Assembly: GCA_963682175.1 (NCBI GenBank)
Contig: OY821771.1
Location: 10,043,001-10,107,000 of the forward strand
DNA from: Triglochin maritima
Taxonomy: Eukaryota > Streptophyta > Magnoliopsida > Alismatales > Juncaginaceae
DNA: 64,000 nucleotides
Direction: 5' to 3'
How positions within the stretch are numbered: position 1 is the stretch's first letter; each line of letters starts with the position of its first letter. Of the stretch, positions 1 through 10,960 are shown piece by piece. The notes beneath the pieces are model-generated. The model saw nothing but the letters and a program-made list of their open reading frames with translations. It was not told the DNA's origin and ran no database searches. A program made the position numbers and the translations under genes.

Positions 1-497
1 TACACGTCGAAGAAGGAATGGTCGTCGGTTTTTCCATTGCCTGAACTACTGGATGGTTTCATTACTATTCTTAATCTTATGTCCATTTCATTCATCTTTT
101 ATGTGTTCGCCATCAAATGTCTATAGAACTGTGGTGTTGTTGTGTTAATATGATCTGAAAATAATTAACTTCTAACCATTAAGAAGAACCACTAAGAACC
201 ACTAATATGATCTGAAAATAAGTTTGCAACCACGAAAAAGAACCACTTATAGCAAATTACTTTAAGGACAAAGCAATACAAAATATAAGAAGAATCACAT
301 CAAATCATATCTTTTGGACATTATACCATCAAACCAAATCCGAATGTGACATTCTACCATCAAACCAAATCTGAATCTGACTACCTACCATCAAGCCAAA
401 TAGATTTGAAATTGAAATGAAGTTTGCATGGTTGACATGAATTAAATAAATAATGGTACATGAATTACATAATAGTGCATAGATGGCATTTGCTCTA
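1..497. other. AT-rich flank, no gene supported
   Basis: Bases 1-126 are open in one plus-strand frame up to a TAG, but I recognise nothing in the translation, so this could be the tail of an exon or chance. The rest is AT-rich, with short repeated phrases such as the ones built on 'accaaatc'. It probably belongs to the 3' side of the minus-strand MULE remnant that follows. Confidence 0.3.
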
Positions 498-1592
498 TCA
501 TGAGAAGGACAACCACTGCACCCCTCTAACTGATTGAAGGAGCTCCAACATAGAACCACGTGGTTGGGTGCTCTGGCTGCTTTGTAGAACAGTGATCTCT
601 GCTGCGGATGTTTGACAACTTGAATGTGGGGATTGGGTACCACCTGCAACCACATCCACCCGGTTGTTTCTCCTCCTCTTCCCACCTCTTGTATTCTAGA
701 ACATGTTAGCAATAAAAAACATCAAAGCATGAAGATAATAATATATATTCAAAGTTGCTTCTGTCAAAATCTAATTTTTGAAACGCGATTTACCTTGTTG
801 TTCCTTCATCTTCAACTGGAGTCTCAATTGACTCCTTGCATCCCCTAGCATGGTGACCAAACAGTCCACATATGTTGTATCATTTTTGCTTCCTCGTGCT
901 ACCTGGGTCCATTGTTCCTTTGTATCTTACATGTCTTGGTCTTCCTGGTTGTCTCTTGACTGATGGAGTCAATATGGTAAAACCTTGAACAACTTGCCAC
1001 TCGGACTACCATCACTATCTTCAACTTCATTATCAGACACAACATACTCAGAGTCTGTATCACTACTGGCACTGGAAATAGAAGACTCTTCCCTAAATGG
1101 TGTCTTGTCCTTTCCTGATTCAGAGTTGGGAGGGGTTGTCGAACTAGCTTGCTGACCAGTAGAAGGGGGTCGTGAGCCTACACTTCCCACCCCACTAGGT
1201 GCTCTACCATTCCCTTCAAAAGTAGGTTCAAATTCCACAGAAGGCTTTATTTCTCTTTCAACTATTTCTCTACCAATTATTTCAACTGCCTCCAAGTGTC
1301 TCTCATTAGTAGCATGTATGTGCAACTCACATTGCTGATTGGGGAATCTAACTGCCTCCTTTATGTTGTCTTCAGTGTTCAAAGGTCTAAAGTCCTTCCT
1401 AATTACTTTGCTTGGGATCGTATATTGCATGTTAACAACAACTTCAATGGGTTTCCACTTCATTACATTGAATATCCATTTCCTTAGCAAAGAGATTGTC
1501 CATTCCTCAACAAAAAGAAATGATGAAACCTCTTCAAAACTCACTGCTCTATCCCTACCCTTTCTCTTAACCCATTTACCACCACAGTGCAA
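498..1592 (-). pseudogene. MULE (MURA-like) transposase gene with the catalytic core deleted
   Basis: Read on the minus strand, 1592-969 encodes the N-terminal domain typical of plant MURA transposases. It begins with a CGGKWVK motif, has a later NMQYTIPSKVI segment, and ends in a Ser/Glu/Asp-rich linker. The frame stops at 969 (LFKVLPY*). The next frame resumes at once with TPSVKRQPGRPR, then a CCHC-like knuckle (NICGLFGHHARGC) near 850-880, which is how such transposases end after the SWIM finger. A plausible intron (donor just below 794, acceptor just above 687) leads to a basic tail ending in a TGA at 498-500. The DDE catalytic region and SWIM finger, normally about 400 residues, are missing. 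An in-frame TGA lies just upstream of CGGKWV and another just before the knuckle. This is therefore an internal-deletion derivative rather than an active gene. The family assignment rests on motif recognition. Confidence 0.7.
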
Positions 1593-1709
1593 TCAAATTC
1601 TTAAACTACCTCTGAAATCAGACACATTGCTTTGACAACCAACATGCAAAGGAAAAAAGACAAAAAGGCAGGTATTAAATGCTAATTAACATTATCATCC
1701 ATACTAAGT

Positions 1710-2045
1710 TGGGGTTCATGCAAGTTTGTCTATCAAATCCACATACAAGTCTGTCTATAAATAAAACCATCAAAAACCAAACAATCCAAACGTGCAAACC
1801 AAAATCCAAAGGTTATTAGTGTTCATGCAAGTTTGTCTACAAATAATTGTTATTCTTATTAGGGTTTATGCGAGTCCGTCTATAAATAAAACTATCAAAA
1901 AACCAAACAATCCAAAGGTGCAAACCAAATCTAAAGCTTATTATGGTTCATGCAAGTTTGTCTATAAATAGAACCATCAAAAACCCAAATAATTCAAAGG
2001 TGCAAACCAAATACAAAGGTTATTATGGTTCATGCAAACATGTCA
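1710..2045. repeat. Degenerate tandem repeat, unit about 82-105 bp
   Basis: The phrase 'gttcatgcaagtttgtctat' starts near 1712, 1820 and 1945, with a variant near 1862 and a truncated copy near 2027. Each copy is followed by 'ataaaaccatcaaaaaccaaa' or a variant and by 'aggtgcaaaccaaat'. The array sits upstream (in transcription sense) of the MULE remnant, where MULEs often carry subterminal repeats. Confidence 0.7.
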
Positions 2046-2369
2046 AACAAGCAGATGTGGTATGAACTTGAAAACATGTAAATGTGGTATGAAAATGCAA
2101 TCAATAGCAAATCGGAAGGAAATCAATAAATCCAAATGAAAATAGAAAAACCAAAACCAAATCAGAACATGCAAACATAATATACAACTAAATCACAAAT
2201 AAGAACATGCAAACCAAATCACAATATGAAAACGAAATCACTCACTGTCGTCGTTTGCCAACCAACCCGCTCCTTGTGTGGACATCTCGTACGACGGGAC
2301 CCTTTCGTCGCTTTCTCCTCTGTGCACCTTCCTCGCCTTGTAGCAAATATGGTACACGGGATATTGGGG

Positions 2370-2560
2370 AAAATGGGTTAGGGTTTCAGAAAATAGGGGA
2401 ACGAGATAGAGAGATTTGGGGTTGCATGTCTCCAACTTGGGAAAATCGGGTTAGGGTTTCTCCAAATATTGTGGATGAGAAACGAAACGGTTTTTTGGGG
2501 TAACGAGTGAATCACGGTTTTAGGGTAAATGGTTAGGGATTTAGGGATCAATAAGATTTA
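2370..2560 (-). promoter_or_regulatory. Telo-box cluster upstream of the MULE remnant
   Basis: The motif TTAGGGTTT occurs at 2378-2386 and 2451-2459, with partial copies near 2519-2555. On the minus strand these read AAACCCTAA, the plant telo-box found in promoters and 5' leaders of genes active in dividing cells. The position suggests promoter or 5' leader sequence for the minus-strand MULE gene at 498-1592. This is inference from motif and position only. Confidence 0.35.
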
Positions 2561-3640
2561 GGACCGAGTGGTCTTCTGATTGGGCTCGGGCTAGGATTGA
2601 GTCGTCTTCTAATTGGGCTCGGGCAACTTAGGGGTTCTGGTCAAGTCTGGGTTCATGATTAAGTGTACCCAAATAAAAACAATTACAAAACACGATCAAC
2701 CTAATCCTTTTTCCGTAGTGACAGAGCCTAACAACCGTTAACAGTCTGGTCACGTCGTTGGTCTATCATGGGACCTAGTTATGGTCGGGGTGTATATGCG
2801 CAAATAAGACTGAATCACAGGTGCACCAGCGGAAATAGCAAAAACCCAGGTGCATTTGGCCAATTAAGCAACCTGTGAGGTGTACCTCAGCCAATTACCC
2901 AAAAAAATCACTTGCATGACTATCATGCTCTCATGTAATGAATAGTTAAAAAAAACATATTTAATAATAAATCAAACATAAAAGTAATGAATGCAAATAA
3001 GGGGAGTAAACATAGGTCATTAAAGATTAAAAAAACATGGATAAGTATCAGGCGGTTGAAATGAGTAAAGGTACTTTTGATATAAAATTTGTTTCTCAAT
3101 TTTCTTTCAATTTCTCTCAAATTTTGGAGAGAAAGTTGTATAAGAGGGTTTCCCTTCCTTTCTCTCATTTTCTCTCCTTCAAGTTGTATCCAAACAAAAA
3201 ACAACTTCATTTTCTCTCCATTTTCCTTCTTTTCTCTCTATTTCTCTCATATCCAAACACATCGTTAGTTTACTCTCTTAACTTTAAATTGTGACAATCA
3301 CGCTCTTGAACATTCATTTATAACACTTAGCCCTACTCTCCATTAAGAATTTGTCTGTTTTCAACATATTTTTGAATATATTCATCTCTACTAATTATTT
3401 TTTGTAGAATTTGTGAAGATTAAAACTCTTAATCGTAATATGAAATTGGATGTCAGATTTTACTAGGATCTGTACCATATTGGTATCAAATCTGAACCGT
3501 ACATGAAACACATGACATGCACCAAAGTATCAATAAGAAATTCTTATCCCATAATAATATGAGTATATATACATGAAACACTCCCTCACAAAGCTTAAGA
3601 ACTACATTACTGTGAAATTCTTCAAAGTATATTACTAGTA
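2561..3640. other. Intergenic, no gene seen
   Basis: No coding region is supported. Between about 3085 and 3265 there is a TC-rich stretch with repeated 'tttctctc' and two copies of 'tatccaaac'. This is probably old transposon debris. Confidence 0.4.
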
Positions 3641-3641
3641 G

Positions 3642-4050
3642 TAAGGATGAGCAAAGATTGACCTAGCTCGATCCAACTCACTGGCGCTCATCTAATTAAG
3701 ACGACCCGTAGCCCAAAACTATCTAATCGTGGATTCATTTTTGAGCCAGAAAATCAACCTCTCAACTCAAGCTACCGGGTTAGGGGTGAGCAAATTTCGG
3801 TCCGGTCTGGGCACCCGGACCGAACCGAATTTTTTCGGTCCGGTCTTCGGTCCACAAAATTTTGGAAATTCGGTCTTCGGTCCGGACCGGACCGAAAATT
3901 TAAGGGGAAAATCCGGGTTTTGGACCGACCCGGACCGGACCGAACCTATTCGGTCCGGTCTTCGGTCCGGACTTCCCGAAAATTCGGGTTTCGGTCTGGT
4001 CCGGTCCTGGACCGAAGCTCACTCCTAACCCGGGTCCATGCTCATCTCTA
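3642..4050. mobile_element. Probable older hAT-type MITE, host of a nested insertion
   Basis: The left edge 'aaggatgagca' near 3643 and the right edge 'tgctcatctct' near 4047 form short inverted repeats, with similar flanks (ctagtagt and ctagttag). The interior is interrupted by the 3781-4027 element. The inverted repeats and flanks are imperfect, so this is a tentative call. Confidence 0.45.
3781..4027. mobile_element. hAT-type MITE built of CGGTCCGG repeats (247 bp)
   Basis: The termini are TAGGGGTGAGC on the left and the inverse of TAGGAGTGAGC on the right. Imperfect 8-bp flanks (taccgggt and acccgggt) fit a hAT target duplication. The body consists almost wholly of variants of 'cggtccggtc', which fold back on themselves. 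The open frame across it (FGPVFG-like repeats) is a by-product and not a gene. Confidence 0.7.
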
Positions 4051-4569
4051 GTTAGTTACTTGCTTACACTTATATCGAAATTGGACTTGTAAGGGGTTTA
4101 ACAATTCAATCATGGATCCCATAATCGCAATTGCAATTGCAATTTATGGTTTATTAATTATCGTCTCTCTTTCACGATCAATTGATTTTATAATGAGTCC
4201 ACCGATCTAGATTTAAAAATTAAAACCAAATAACCAACTGATATAGTAATCAATATAATGGGGAGTTGAGATTTAGCTTTTAATGTGAAAATGTCTAAGA
4301 TAGCAAGATACTCTAGCTCACCCATAAATGTGGTTTGACGTTAAAATTATTATGGATTCCACTTTAGGTGTGAAGACAAACATATATAGAATGAGAAAAG
4401 AACCTTCAAACAAATGCATTACTTGTAAAAGGAATCTATCAGATTTTATATGTTGACGTGATGAAATATACTAAAAGTTCTTTTTACCCTAAAGTCAACT
4501 CGGAAAGGAACTGATTAAAGATGCACGTCAAGGTATACCCGTATTAATTTGTGTCCAAAATGTACATAA
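4051..4569. other. Intergenic, no gene seen
   Basis: AT-rich sequence between two transposon clusters. I see no coding frame, RNA gene or clear repeat. Confidence 0.4.
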
Positions 4570-5725
4570 TTTTTTTGAACTACCGTTGATTGTCGAAAAA
4601 CTACTTAAATCGTCCTAACAATTATCATTTTACCCTTCACAATTCATTTAATACACATTTCATTCTGTCTCTTAAAATAAGATTTCTACTTACGCTTTCC
4701 TCATTTTCTCAGTATAAACACAACGAATTTGTCTGGCGAAGCGTCTGGATTCGGTGAAGTAAGCCCAGAAAAAAAAATTGGTCGGACGTCTGGGTAAAAC
4801 GCCCCCACCATGGGGGCGTCTTAGCTAGACGCCACCACCTATGGGGCATTTTACTCAGACGCCTCCCCCATGAAGGGGCGTCACGCTAAGACGTTCGTCC
4901 CAAAAAAAATTAAAAATCTTAAATTTATACGGTGTATTATCTCAAATTGTTTGAGGTTCTGTTGCAAGATTTCAGTGGTAACGGGTTGGATTACAATGAG
5001 TTTTTTTGTAAGTGATTAAGATTCAAAAATTTCCAGATCCAACAATTTCAAGATCCAAAAAATTTCACCGACGAGGTGGAATGCCGCTCGCTCACCAGGT
5101 AGCGAGACCCCCGAACGATATTTGGTAAAACTTCATGACTTACAAATACCACCTTGACAGGTCATTCGGGGGTCTCGCCCCCGGTGAGAGAGCGGCATTC
5201 CACCTCGCCGGTGAAATTTTTTGGATCTTGAAATTGTTGGATCTGAATTTTTTTGAATCTTCATCATTTGCAAAAAACTCATTGTAATCCAACTCGTACA
5301 ATTACCAATTAATACCAAAAAACTTGGAACAGAAACTGAAATAATTTGAGATAACACACCGTATAATTTTAAAAAAAATTATTAAAAAATATATTGACGT
5401 CTAAGTAAGACGCCGCCTGGGGGTGGCGTCTTAGCCAGACGCCTGCCCCATGGGGAGGCGGCTCCGACGGATGCCCCCTATATTTATTTATTTTATTCAA
5501 AAGAAGTTTGATATTTTACCTGATTCGAGTACACCGGGGTGTCCGTTGGCTCATTTCCTGACCTCCGAAATTTTTTTTTTGTGATTATGAGATGAAGATG
5601 AAGAGAGAGGGGTGGTAGGAGAGTTAAATGTCGAGATATATGAGTAGAAATGAGAGAATGACGAAATGGTAATTCGCACGGGCGATTTAAGTAGTTTTCC
5701 GGCGACGAATAACAATTCAATAAAT
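4570..5725. mobile_element. Element with very long inverted arms (foldback type)
   Basis: The left edge region ('aaaactacttaaatcg' near 4597) recurs inverted at the right edge (near 5677-5692). Inside these edges, GC-rich blocks with AGACGCC and CCATGGGG motifs (4788-4895 and 5396-5477) are also inverted. The core arms at about 4920-5117 and 5163-5372 are near-complementary over about 200 bp with a loop of about 45 bp. No coding capacity is apparent. A non-autonomous MULE or foldback element fits; the exact ends and target duplication were not resolved. Confidence 0.7.
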
Positions 5726-5759
5726 TTTGAGATATAAAATAGTAGCATCATTTTATTTA

Positions 5760-6203
5760 TAGGTACGGTTGTAAATAGGATGAGTTTAACCCGCAAACCC
5801 GCACCATCCGTCCCGCATAATGCAGGTAGTGGATAAGCAGGGCGGGTAGCGGTTTTCTCGCAACCGCCCCGCATATCCTGCAACCCACATAATCAATAAT
5901 TCATACCCATGTTTCACTTGTATTTAGGTTTGATCCTTTGTATTTAGCAATATTTTTTTTATATTTAGTTAAAAACATACATCGATTAACTTTTATCTGA
6001 TAAAAATGGGAAATATTAAGGAAACTTCATTCATTTTTTTATTAAACATTGATTAAAATGAAAAATATTAAGGAAAGTTGATTGATTTGTTGTATTAAAC
6101 TTTGATTTAGGAATAACCCGTCAAACCCGCCCCACCCCGCATAGTCCACCTTTAAGTGGGGCGGGTAGCAGGTTTTTTTGGCCCCGCCCCTCTTACACCC
6201 CTA
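5760..6203. mobile_element. hAT-type MITE with GCGGGGC/CCCGCCCC body
   Basis: The right terminus reads CTTACACCCCTA and the left TAGGTACGGTTGTAA, matching the ends of the 23110-23676 element. Subterminal blocks are rich in 'cccgcccc' and 'gggcgggtagc', with an AT-rich centre. The flanks (tttattta and tttatggg) share 5 of 8 bases. This is an older relative of the intronic copy. Confidence 0.65.
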
Positions 6204-6428
6204 TTTATGGGATAATCTTGTTTCTCATGGACAACTAAACTTTATTATTTATGTGATAAACTTACTTATTCTTTATCTAATTTTTACACTAATCCATTCG
6301 AGTCCATCACATCCTTAATGTTGGTGGAGATTAAATTAGGCAATGTGTTGCATATTGATTGATTAGTTTGAACATATTGACATTAATTTCTATGATATAA
6401 ATAAATAAATTAGTAAATGTATAGTAGA

Positions 6429-6436
6429 TACTAAAA
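6429..6436. repeat. Left 8-bp target-site duplication
   Basis: TACTAAAA directly abuts the left end of the large inverted-repeat element and is repeated exactly at 13534-13541. Confidence 0.7.
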
Positions 6437-6632
6437 GGAAAATTTAACTTTCTCTGCCTCAAGTAGCCCAACCTCTGGAAAAAAGACCCAACTTTGACAT
6501 CCTCTGAAAAATATGTCCATCTTTCCACTTCTTCCTAAAATACCACTACCTAAGATGTGAGACTACTAACATCCTCTGAATCTCTCTCACACACACTCTC
6601 TCTATGTCTCGATATTTGAAATTGTTTTAGAA

Positions 6633-7345
6633 ATCGATCGGGATTGATGACGTTGATACCCCTCTACACGATGAGCTCGATATGAACTCGATAGTGGCTC
6701 GATAATTTAGTCGACCCACAACACCACAAATACTAAGAAAATTTTCGACGGTTCAGTTTCCTTCCCTTCAGACGTCACGTCAGTAATTAAGAGCGAAACG
6801 TGAAAACTACACACTGACGGTACGATGTCACCTCCATACGATGAAGCAAGAGAGTTATCTTTGTTTGGATCGATGACCTCGATATGCACTCAATGATGGC
6901 TTGATGGTTTACTCGACCGACAATGGTACGATTATTGAGGACGTTTTTTTTCGTTTCACTTACCTTATCACCAAACATCAACTCAGCAATTAAGAGGGAA
7001 GTGTGAAAACTGTACCAATATGTGGTTCAAGGTGTTGCTATGTTGGGATCTATGAGCTCAATACGTACTCGATCTAAGCTTGATAAGTAATGTGACTGTC
7101 AAGGCACGTACATGTTTTAAGGTGTTTTCGACGGTCGAATTTCCTTCTGTTGAAAACGTCTCGTCAGTTATGAGAAAAATGTGAAAAAGTGGGAGACTCG
7201 ATATGTGCGCAATATGACGAAGAAAGAGAGTTCTCTATGTTGGGATCGATGAGCTCAATATGTACTCGACATGAGCTCGATAATCGAGGGTGTTTTCAAT
7301 GGTTTGGTTACCTTCTCTACAGACGTCGTGTCTGTCATCAGGATA
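6633..7345. repeat. Tandem repeat of about 180-230 bp, four copies
   Basis: Units begin near 6633, 6867, 7044 and 7241 with variants of 'gggatcgatgagctcaatat'. They continue with variants of 'gtactcgat', 'ttttcgacggt' and 'gacgtcacgtcagt', and end before 'agagagttctctatgtt'. The array is confined to the left arm of the 7.1-kb element; only one short stretch is seen in the right arm near 13260-13330. Confidence 0.65.
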
Positions 7346-7420
7346 GTATAAAACAAAATTCCCTTCTTTCAGCCTTACACTGTTACACTTCTCTTACCAA
7401 CGCCTTCTTCCAGTCCCAAA

Positions 7421-7620
7421 ATGATGCGCAACAACGACATCGTCGATGTCTCACCCATCGAAGACATCCTCTGTTTGTGCGGTTATGCCGCACGACGAAT
7501 GTGTGTCGGGTCCTCAACCGGGATGGTGCAATTGACCTGGCATAGCGGGGCCTTGCGACATCAAAGATGCACCTTCTACGTGTATGATGTCATGTATCCA
7601 GTATGTGAAGGGAATGTGTT
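7421..7620 (+). pseudogene. Possible degenerate GRF-like Cys-rich fragment
   Basis: From an ATG at 7421 the frame encodes a short peptide with CLCG near its start and CTFYVYD near its end. These resemble the first and last metal-binding parts of a GRF zinc finger, but the central GRRF..C part is not recognisable. It lies in the left arm of the large element, so a captured or decayed coding fragment is plausible. A chance open frame is the alternative. Confidence 0.3.
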
Positions 7621-8729
7621 CTAAAAGTTTGCTTTTATATGTCAATTATTATGAATTGAATGTGCAAATATTTTGTTCCTTGATTAATGTATTCGTCTTT
7701 TAGAAGTGTTAAAGAAGATGTTCTTGGTCTTTAACCGTAGAACTCATAGTAATTGACATGAAACATTAATTACCGAGATAAGATTGTCGTGTTGGTTAAA
7801 GAGTATTGTAGCTCTACATATATTTGACGACACAAGTATATAAAAGAGGAAAATAGTTACTTTTATATATTGAATAGACCTAGCAAGTGAAACATTATGG
7901 AATTGTGTTATGTGTCATTAATGTTTCACTGTATCTTGAATCCTAAGATATAAGACTTATGTCTTTTCACATGAGAAGTGTTTAATTTGATTGTTGTCAA
8001 AAGTTATCAATGAAAATAGTGATAAAGGTAATAGTTGGTTGAACACGACTTATGCTAGAAAAGATATTTCATCAAAAGATTATTATTGCCCCTCTTTACT
8101 TGAATAATGATATTAGTGGGCCCCTTGATAGAGCGAAATTATAATCTGCACAATGTGACTTGTGTTAAGTTACAAATTTATAATTAGCTTAAGAGATCAA
8201 AATGAATATATAATACAAATGTGACACATTTCTATTTTGTATAATATTCTTAATATCATGAGGCAAGAGATAGACACAAGTGAAGTTCTTACATCACTAA
8301 ATGGATCGTGTTTAGTTCGAGTGAACAAGACATCTTTGCTAATTGGGTAACTATAATGTGTAGCTAGATACCGCTTATAGTTTGTGATATTAAGTGTTTC
8401 ATATCATTGTCAATATAGCTTAGATCCTTCTATAGGTCACACCACAAAACTGAAAAACAAGAATGTTGATTTTATGTTCATATGATGTATCGGGTTTCAT
8501 GTGAAATAGTATACATGTGGTGAATCGATAAAATCAATATGTTGTGAAAAATGACATAGTTAGAATCATAAATTCATATGAGATGTACGTACTATGGTGT
8601 GTAATAGTTTGACATTACATATGATAATATGTTATATGATATATGAATTTTCTAAAAACCCCAAGGATCAAATTTTGTTGGATATAAATGCAAAATTTGA
8701 TAAAGGCAAAAATTGGGACAAAACGGTCG

Positions 8730-9130
8730 AACGTTTTCGGAGACCAGTCGACCAGAAATTCGCAGTAGTTGTTGCGTATGTGAACGGTCGTCCCGAAGGA
8801 CACATGGGTCGATCGAAAAATTCCAGGAACTATTTTTGGCATTGATCGGTCGACCGGTAGAAGTCGTGGTTCGACCGAAAACTTCCAGGAACTTCCGCAA
8901 ATTCTTCTTGGTAGTAATCGGTCGACTGACTTGTAGCTCAGTCCGACCGAAAACTTCCAGTACTCGTTTCTCGTGTTGAATTGGTCGACCATTTATACGT
9001 TATCTTCGACCAAAAAATCACAGTAGCTTTGGTAGCGTGTGATGGATCGACCACCCGGTTTCATAGTCCAACTGAAACCGCTATTAACTGCCAATCGGTC
9101 GACCGGTAGGCAAATTTCGGTCAACCGGTG
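8730..9130. repeat. GGTCGACC-rich interspersed array
   Basis: About six copies of 'ggtcgaccgg' or close variants occur near 8745, 8848, 8926, 8981, 9046 and 9094. Most are followed 25-30 bp later by 'tcgaccgaaaacttccag' or a variant. The motif is itself palindromic. The array is present only in the left arm. Confidence 0.65.
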
Positions 9131-9759
9131 AGCATGATTTTGCCATAATTTATTAAAGGATTGGTGTTGATCATGAGTTGAATTTATTCCAATTGTGGTC
9201 AAACATTAATGAGGATGATTATGTGTTAATTTATGATTGGTATAAGGGAGATAAAAGCAAGAGATCATGGGTTAGTGGATAACCCATGATGTGCGTATTG
9301 GGAGAGTCTATTAATAGGCATTTTCTCCCTACTTGTTTTTAATGAATGGAAAATTCTCTCTCTCCCTAACCACCTCATTAATCCATCCGAAAATTCTCTT
9401 AATTGTTCAAGTTTTTTTAGATTAAATTCTCAGGAACTTTAGATGGGTTATTAGCTATATTCTAACTTTGATTTAGAGATAGATTCGCTAGCTCTTTTCT
9501 CTCAAATTTTGTTTAGAGTTTGGTGAACATTTGGTGGCAAATTGACGGGTGATTCGACGAGCAACGGAACTTCGGATCTTCATAAAGATTTTAAAGAACC
9601 TTTGGTTATGATCATCTTCTATTTATTTTAATATATATGTAAATTACTATGTATTAAAATAATATATAGAATAATGTACATAAAATCATCGAAAATATGA
9701 TAATCGATCTTGCATGCATGTATAAAATTTGAAATATATATACATTACATAGGGGCACA

Positions 9760-9915
9760 AAATCATATAGTACGACCGCCTCTGGAACCACTGGAGGAGG
9801 TCAAGTAGACCCTGGACGAACTCAACCACATGATCGCCGACGTGGAGCGTAACTTGGTCACCGTACAAGACATGATGGTAGACCTCCTCATCGACAGTGG
9901 TAGGTTTTAATCGTC
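9760..9915 (+). pseudogene. Short coding-like fragment, helical, function unknown
   Basis: One plus frame reads EPLEEVK, a TAG stop, then a run containing TLDELNHMIADVERN and ending before TAG at about 9908. Base composition here is less AT-rich than the flanks, and the heptad-like pattern suggests a coiled coil. Plant GRF proteins often have a coiled coil after the finger, which would fit the neighbouring GRF fragment, but the strand is opposite. Unrecognised. Confidence 0.3.
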
Positions 9916-10346
9916 TCTTTCTTTATTTTTCAGTTACCTGTGGTAAAGTTAATGTCCACTGGTTATTTGGTGTGCATAATTTCCACCCCACTGGTTGAAG
10001 TCTCTCTCATCTTCGAATAACAAACCGGGTGGATTAGGAAGAGGGTGAAGTTATTTTAATTATTCTAGTTAATGTTTTATTCCATGATACTTTTTGGTTT
10101 TTGTTATGTATGTGTTAGTTGCAAACTTTGACAACCCTGCTTTTTTGTAAATGTGTAGTCATTACACAAGCCGTTATGTTGTTTACATTGTTTTTTGTTA
10201 ATATTTGAATGGTGTGACTGTTTCAAACTTTCTCATGCAAACGGCATAGTCGAAGAGGTAATACAACAACCATCGACCAACGTCGAGCAACTGTCGAGCT
10301 ATTATCGAGCAATTTTTTTGTAAACCCTAAACCCTACAATTCAAAT

Positions 10347-10570
10347 AAAGAATGGTTCATTCCAATCGTAGACCATCAAGTTATTATCGAGTAATTATCG
10401 AACTACTATGGAGGTACGAAGAGGGAACAATGAGAGAAACTTCATTCAGACTGTTCGTTTGAAAAGTTTCCGATAAAGGATGGTTCGTTCCAATCATAGA
10501 TCAACGAGTTATTATCGAGTAATTATCGAACTACTATTGAGGTACTAAGAGATAACAATGAGAGATCACA
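10347..10570. repeat. Two-copy direct repeat, about 130 bp apart
   Basis: The phrase 'gagtaattatcgaactact' with about 40 bp on either side occurs at 10347-10430 and again at 10477-10570 with few differences. It lies in the unique centre of the large element. A telo-box-like 'aaaccctaaaccct' stands just upstream near 10322. Confidence 0.65.
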
Positions 10571-10739
10571 AACACAAACATCAAGCTAAGAACGACTTAT
10601 TGAACAATTATCGAAGTACAATGAGAGATCATAAACACAAACACACAAAAATTATAAATCTCTCCCAAGTCAATTGGAAGAGAATGATCTGCTCAAATGT
10701 CACATTCAAACCCTAAAGATAGTTTTATTTATCTCTTGG

Positions 10740-10960
10740 CTCTGACTCAACTTAACAGCCTTTCAAAGTAGCTTATGTATCCTTGGGTCCATTACGCTTT
10801 GGTCAGGTTTATCCACTGATGGTACCAGTGTTCCATCTTCCCAGATGAAGTACCGACAGCGAAGGGTTGGCTCCGAGGAGCCACAGACATAAAACTTCTT
10901 GCTAATCTTGTTCGGAGTTTTAGATCACAGCTCCATTGCCTTCAAATTGCACATACATAT
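10740..10960 (-). pseudogene. GRF-type zinc finger fragment
   Basis: On the minus strand the frame reads HICMCNLKAMEL, a TGA stop, SKTPNKISKKFYVCGSS, then LRCRYFIWEDGTLVP. This is the GRF zinc finger order: Cys-x-Cys, about 26 residues, an aromatic-x-x-Cys, then Cys-x-x-Phe-x-Trp-x-Asp. The GRF motif itself is degenerate (SKKF in place of GRRF), and the TGA interrupts the domain. GRF fingers bind nucleic acid and occur in DNA repair proteins and in many small plant proteins. The location in the centre of the 7.1-kb element suggests cargo of the element. Confidence 0.6.

Noticed and set aside
3729..4028. Plus-strand frame rich in FGP and RTEP
   Set aside because: It is the translation of the CGGTCCGG MITE body.
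5551..5883. Minus-strand frame of 110 residues
   Set aside because: It crosses the edge of the foldback element into a MITE and has no recognisable domain.
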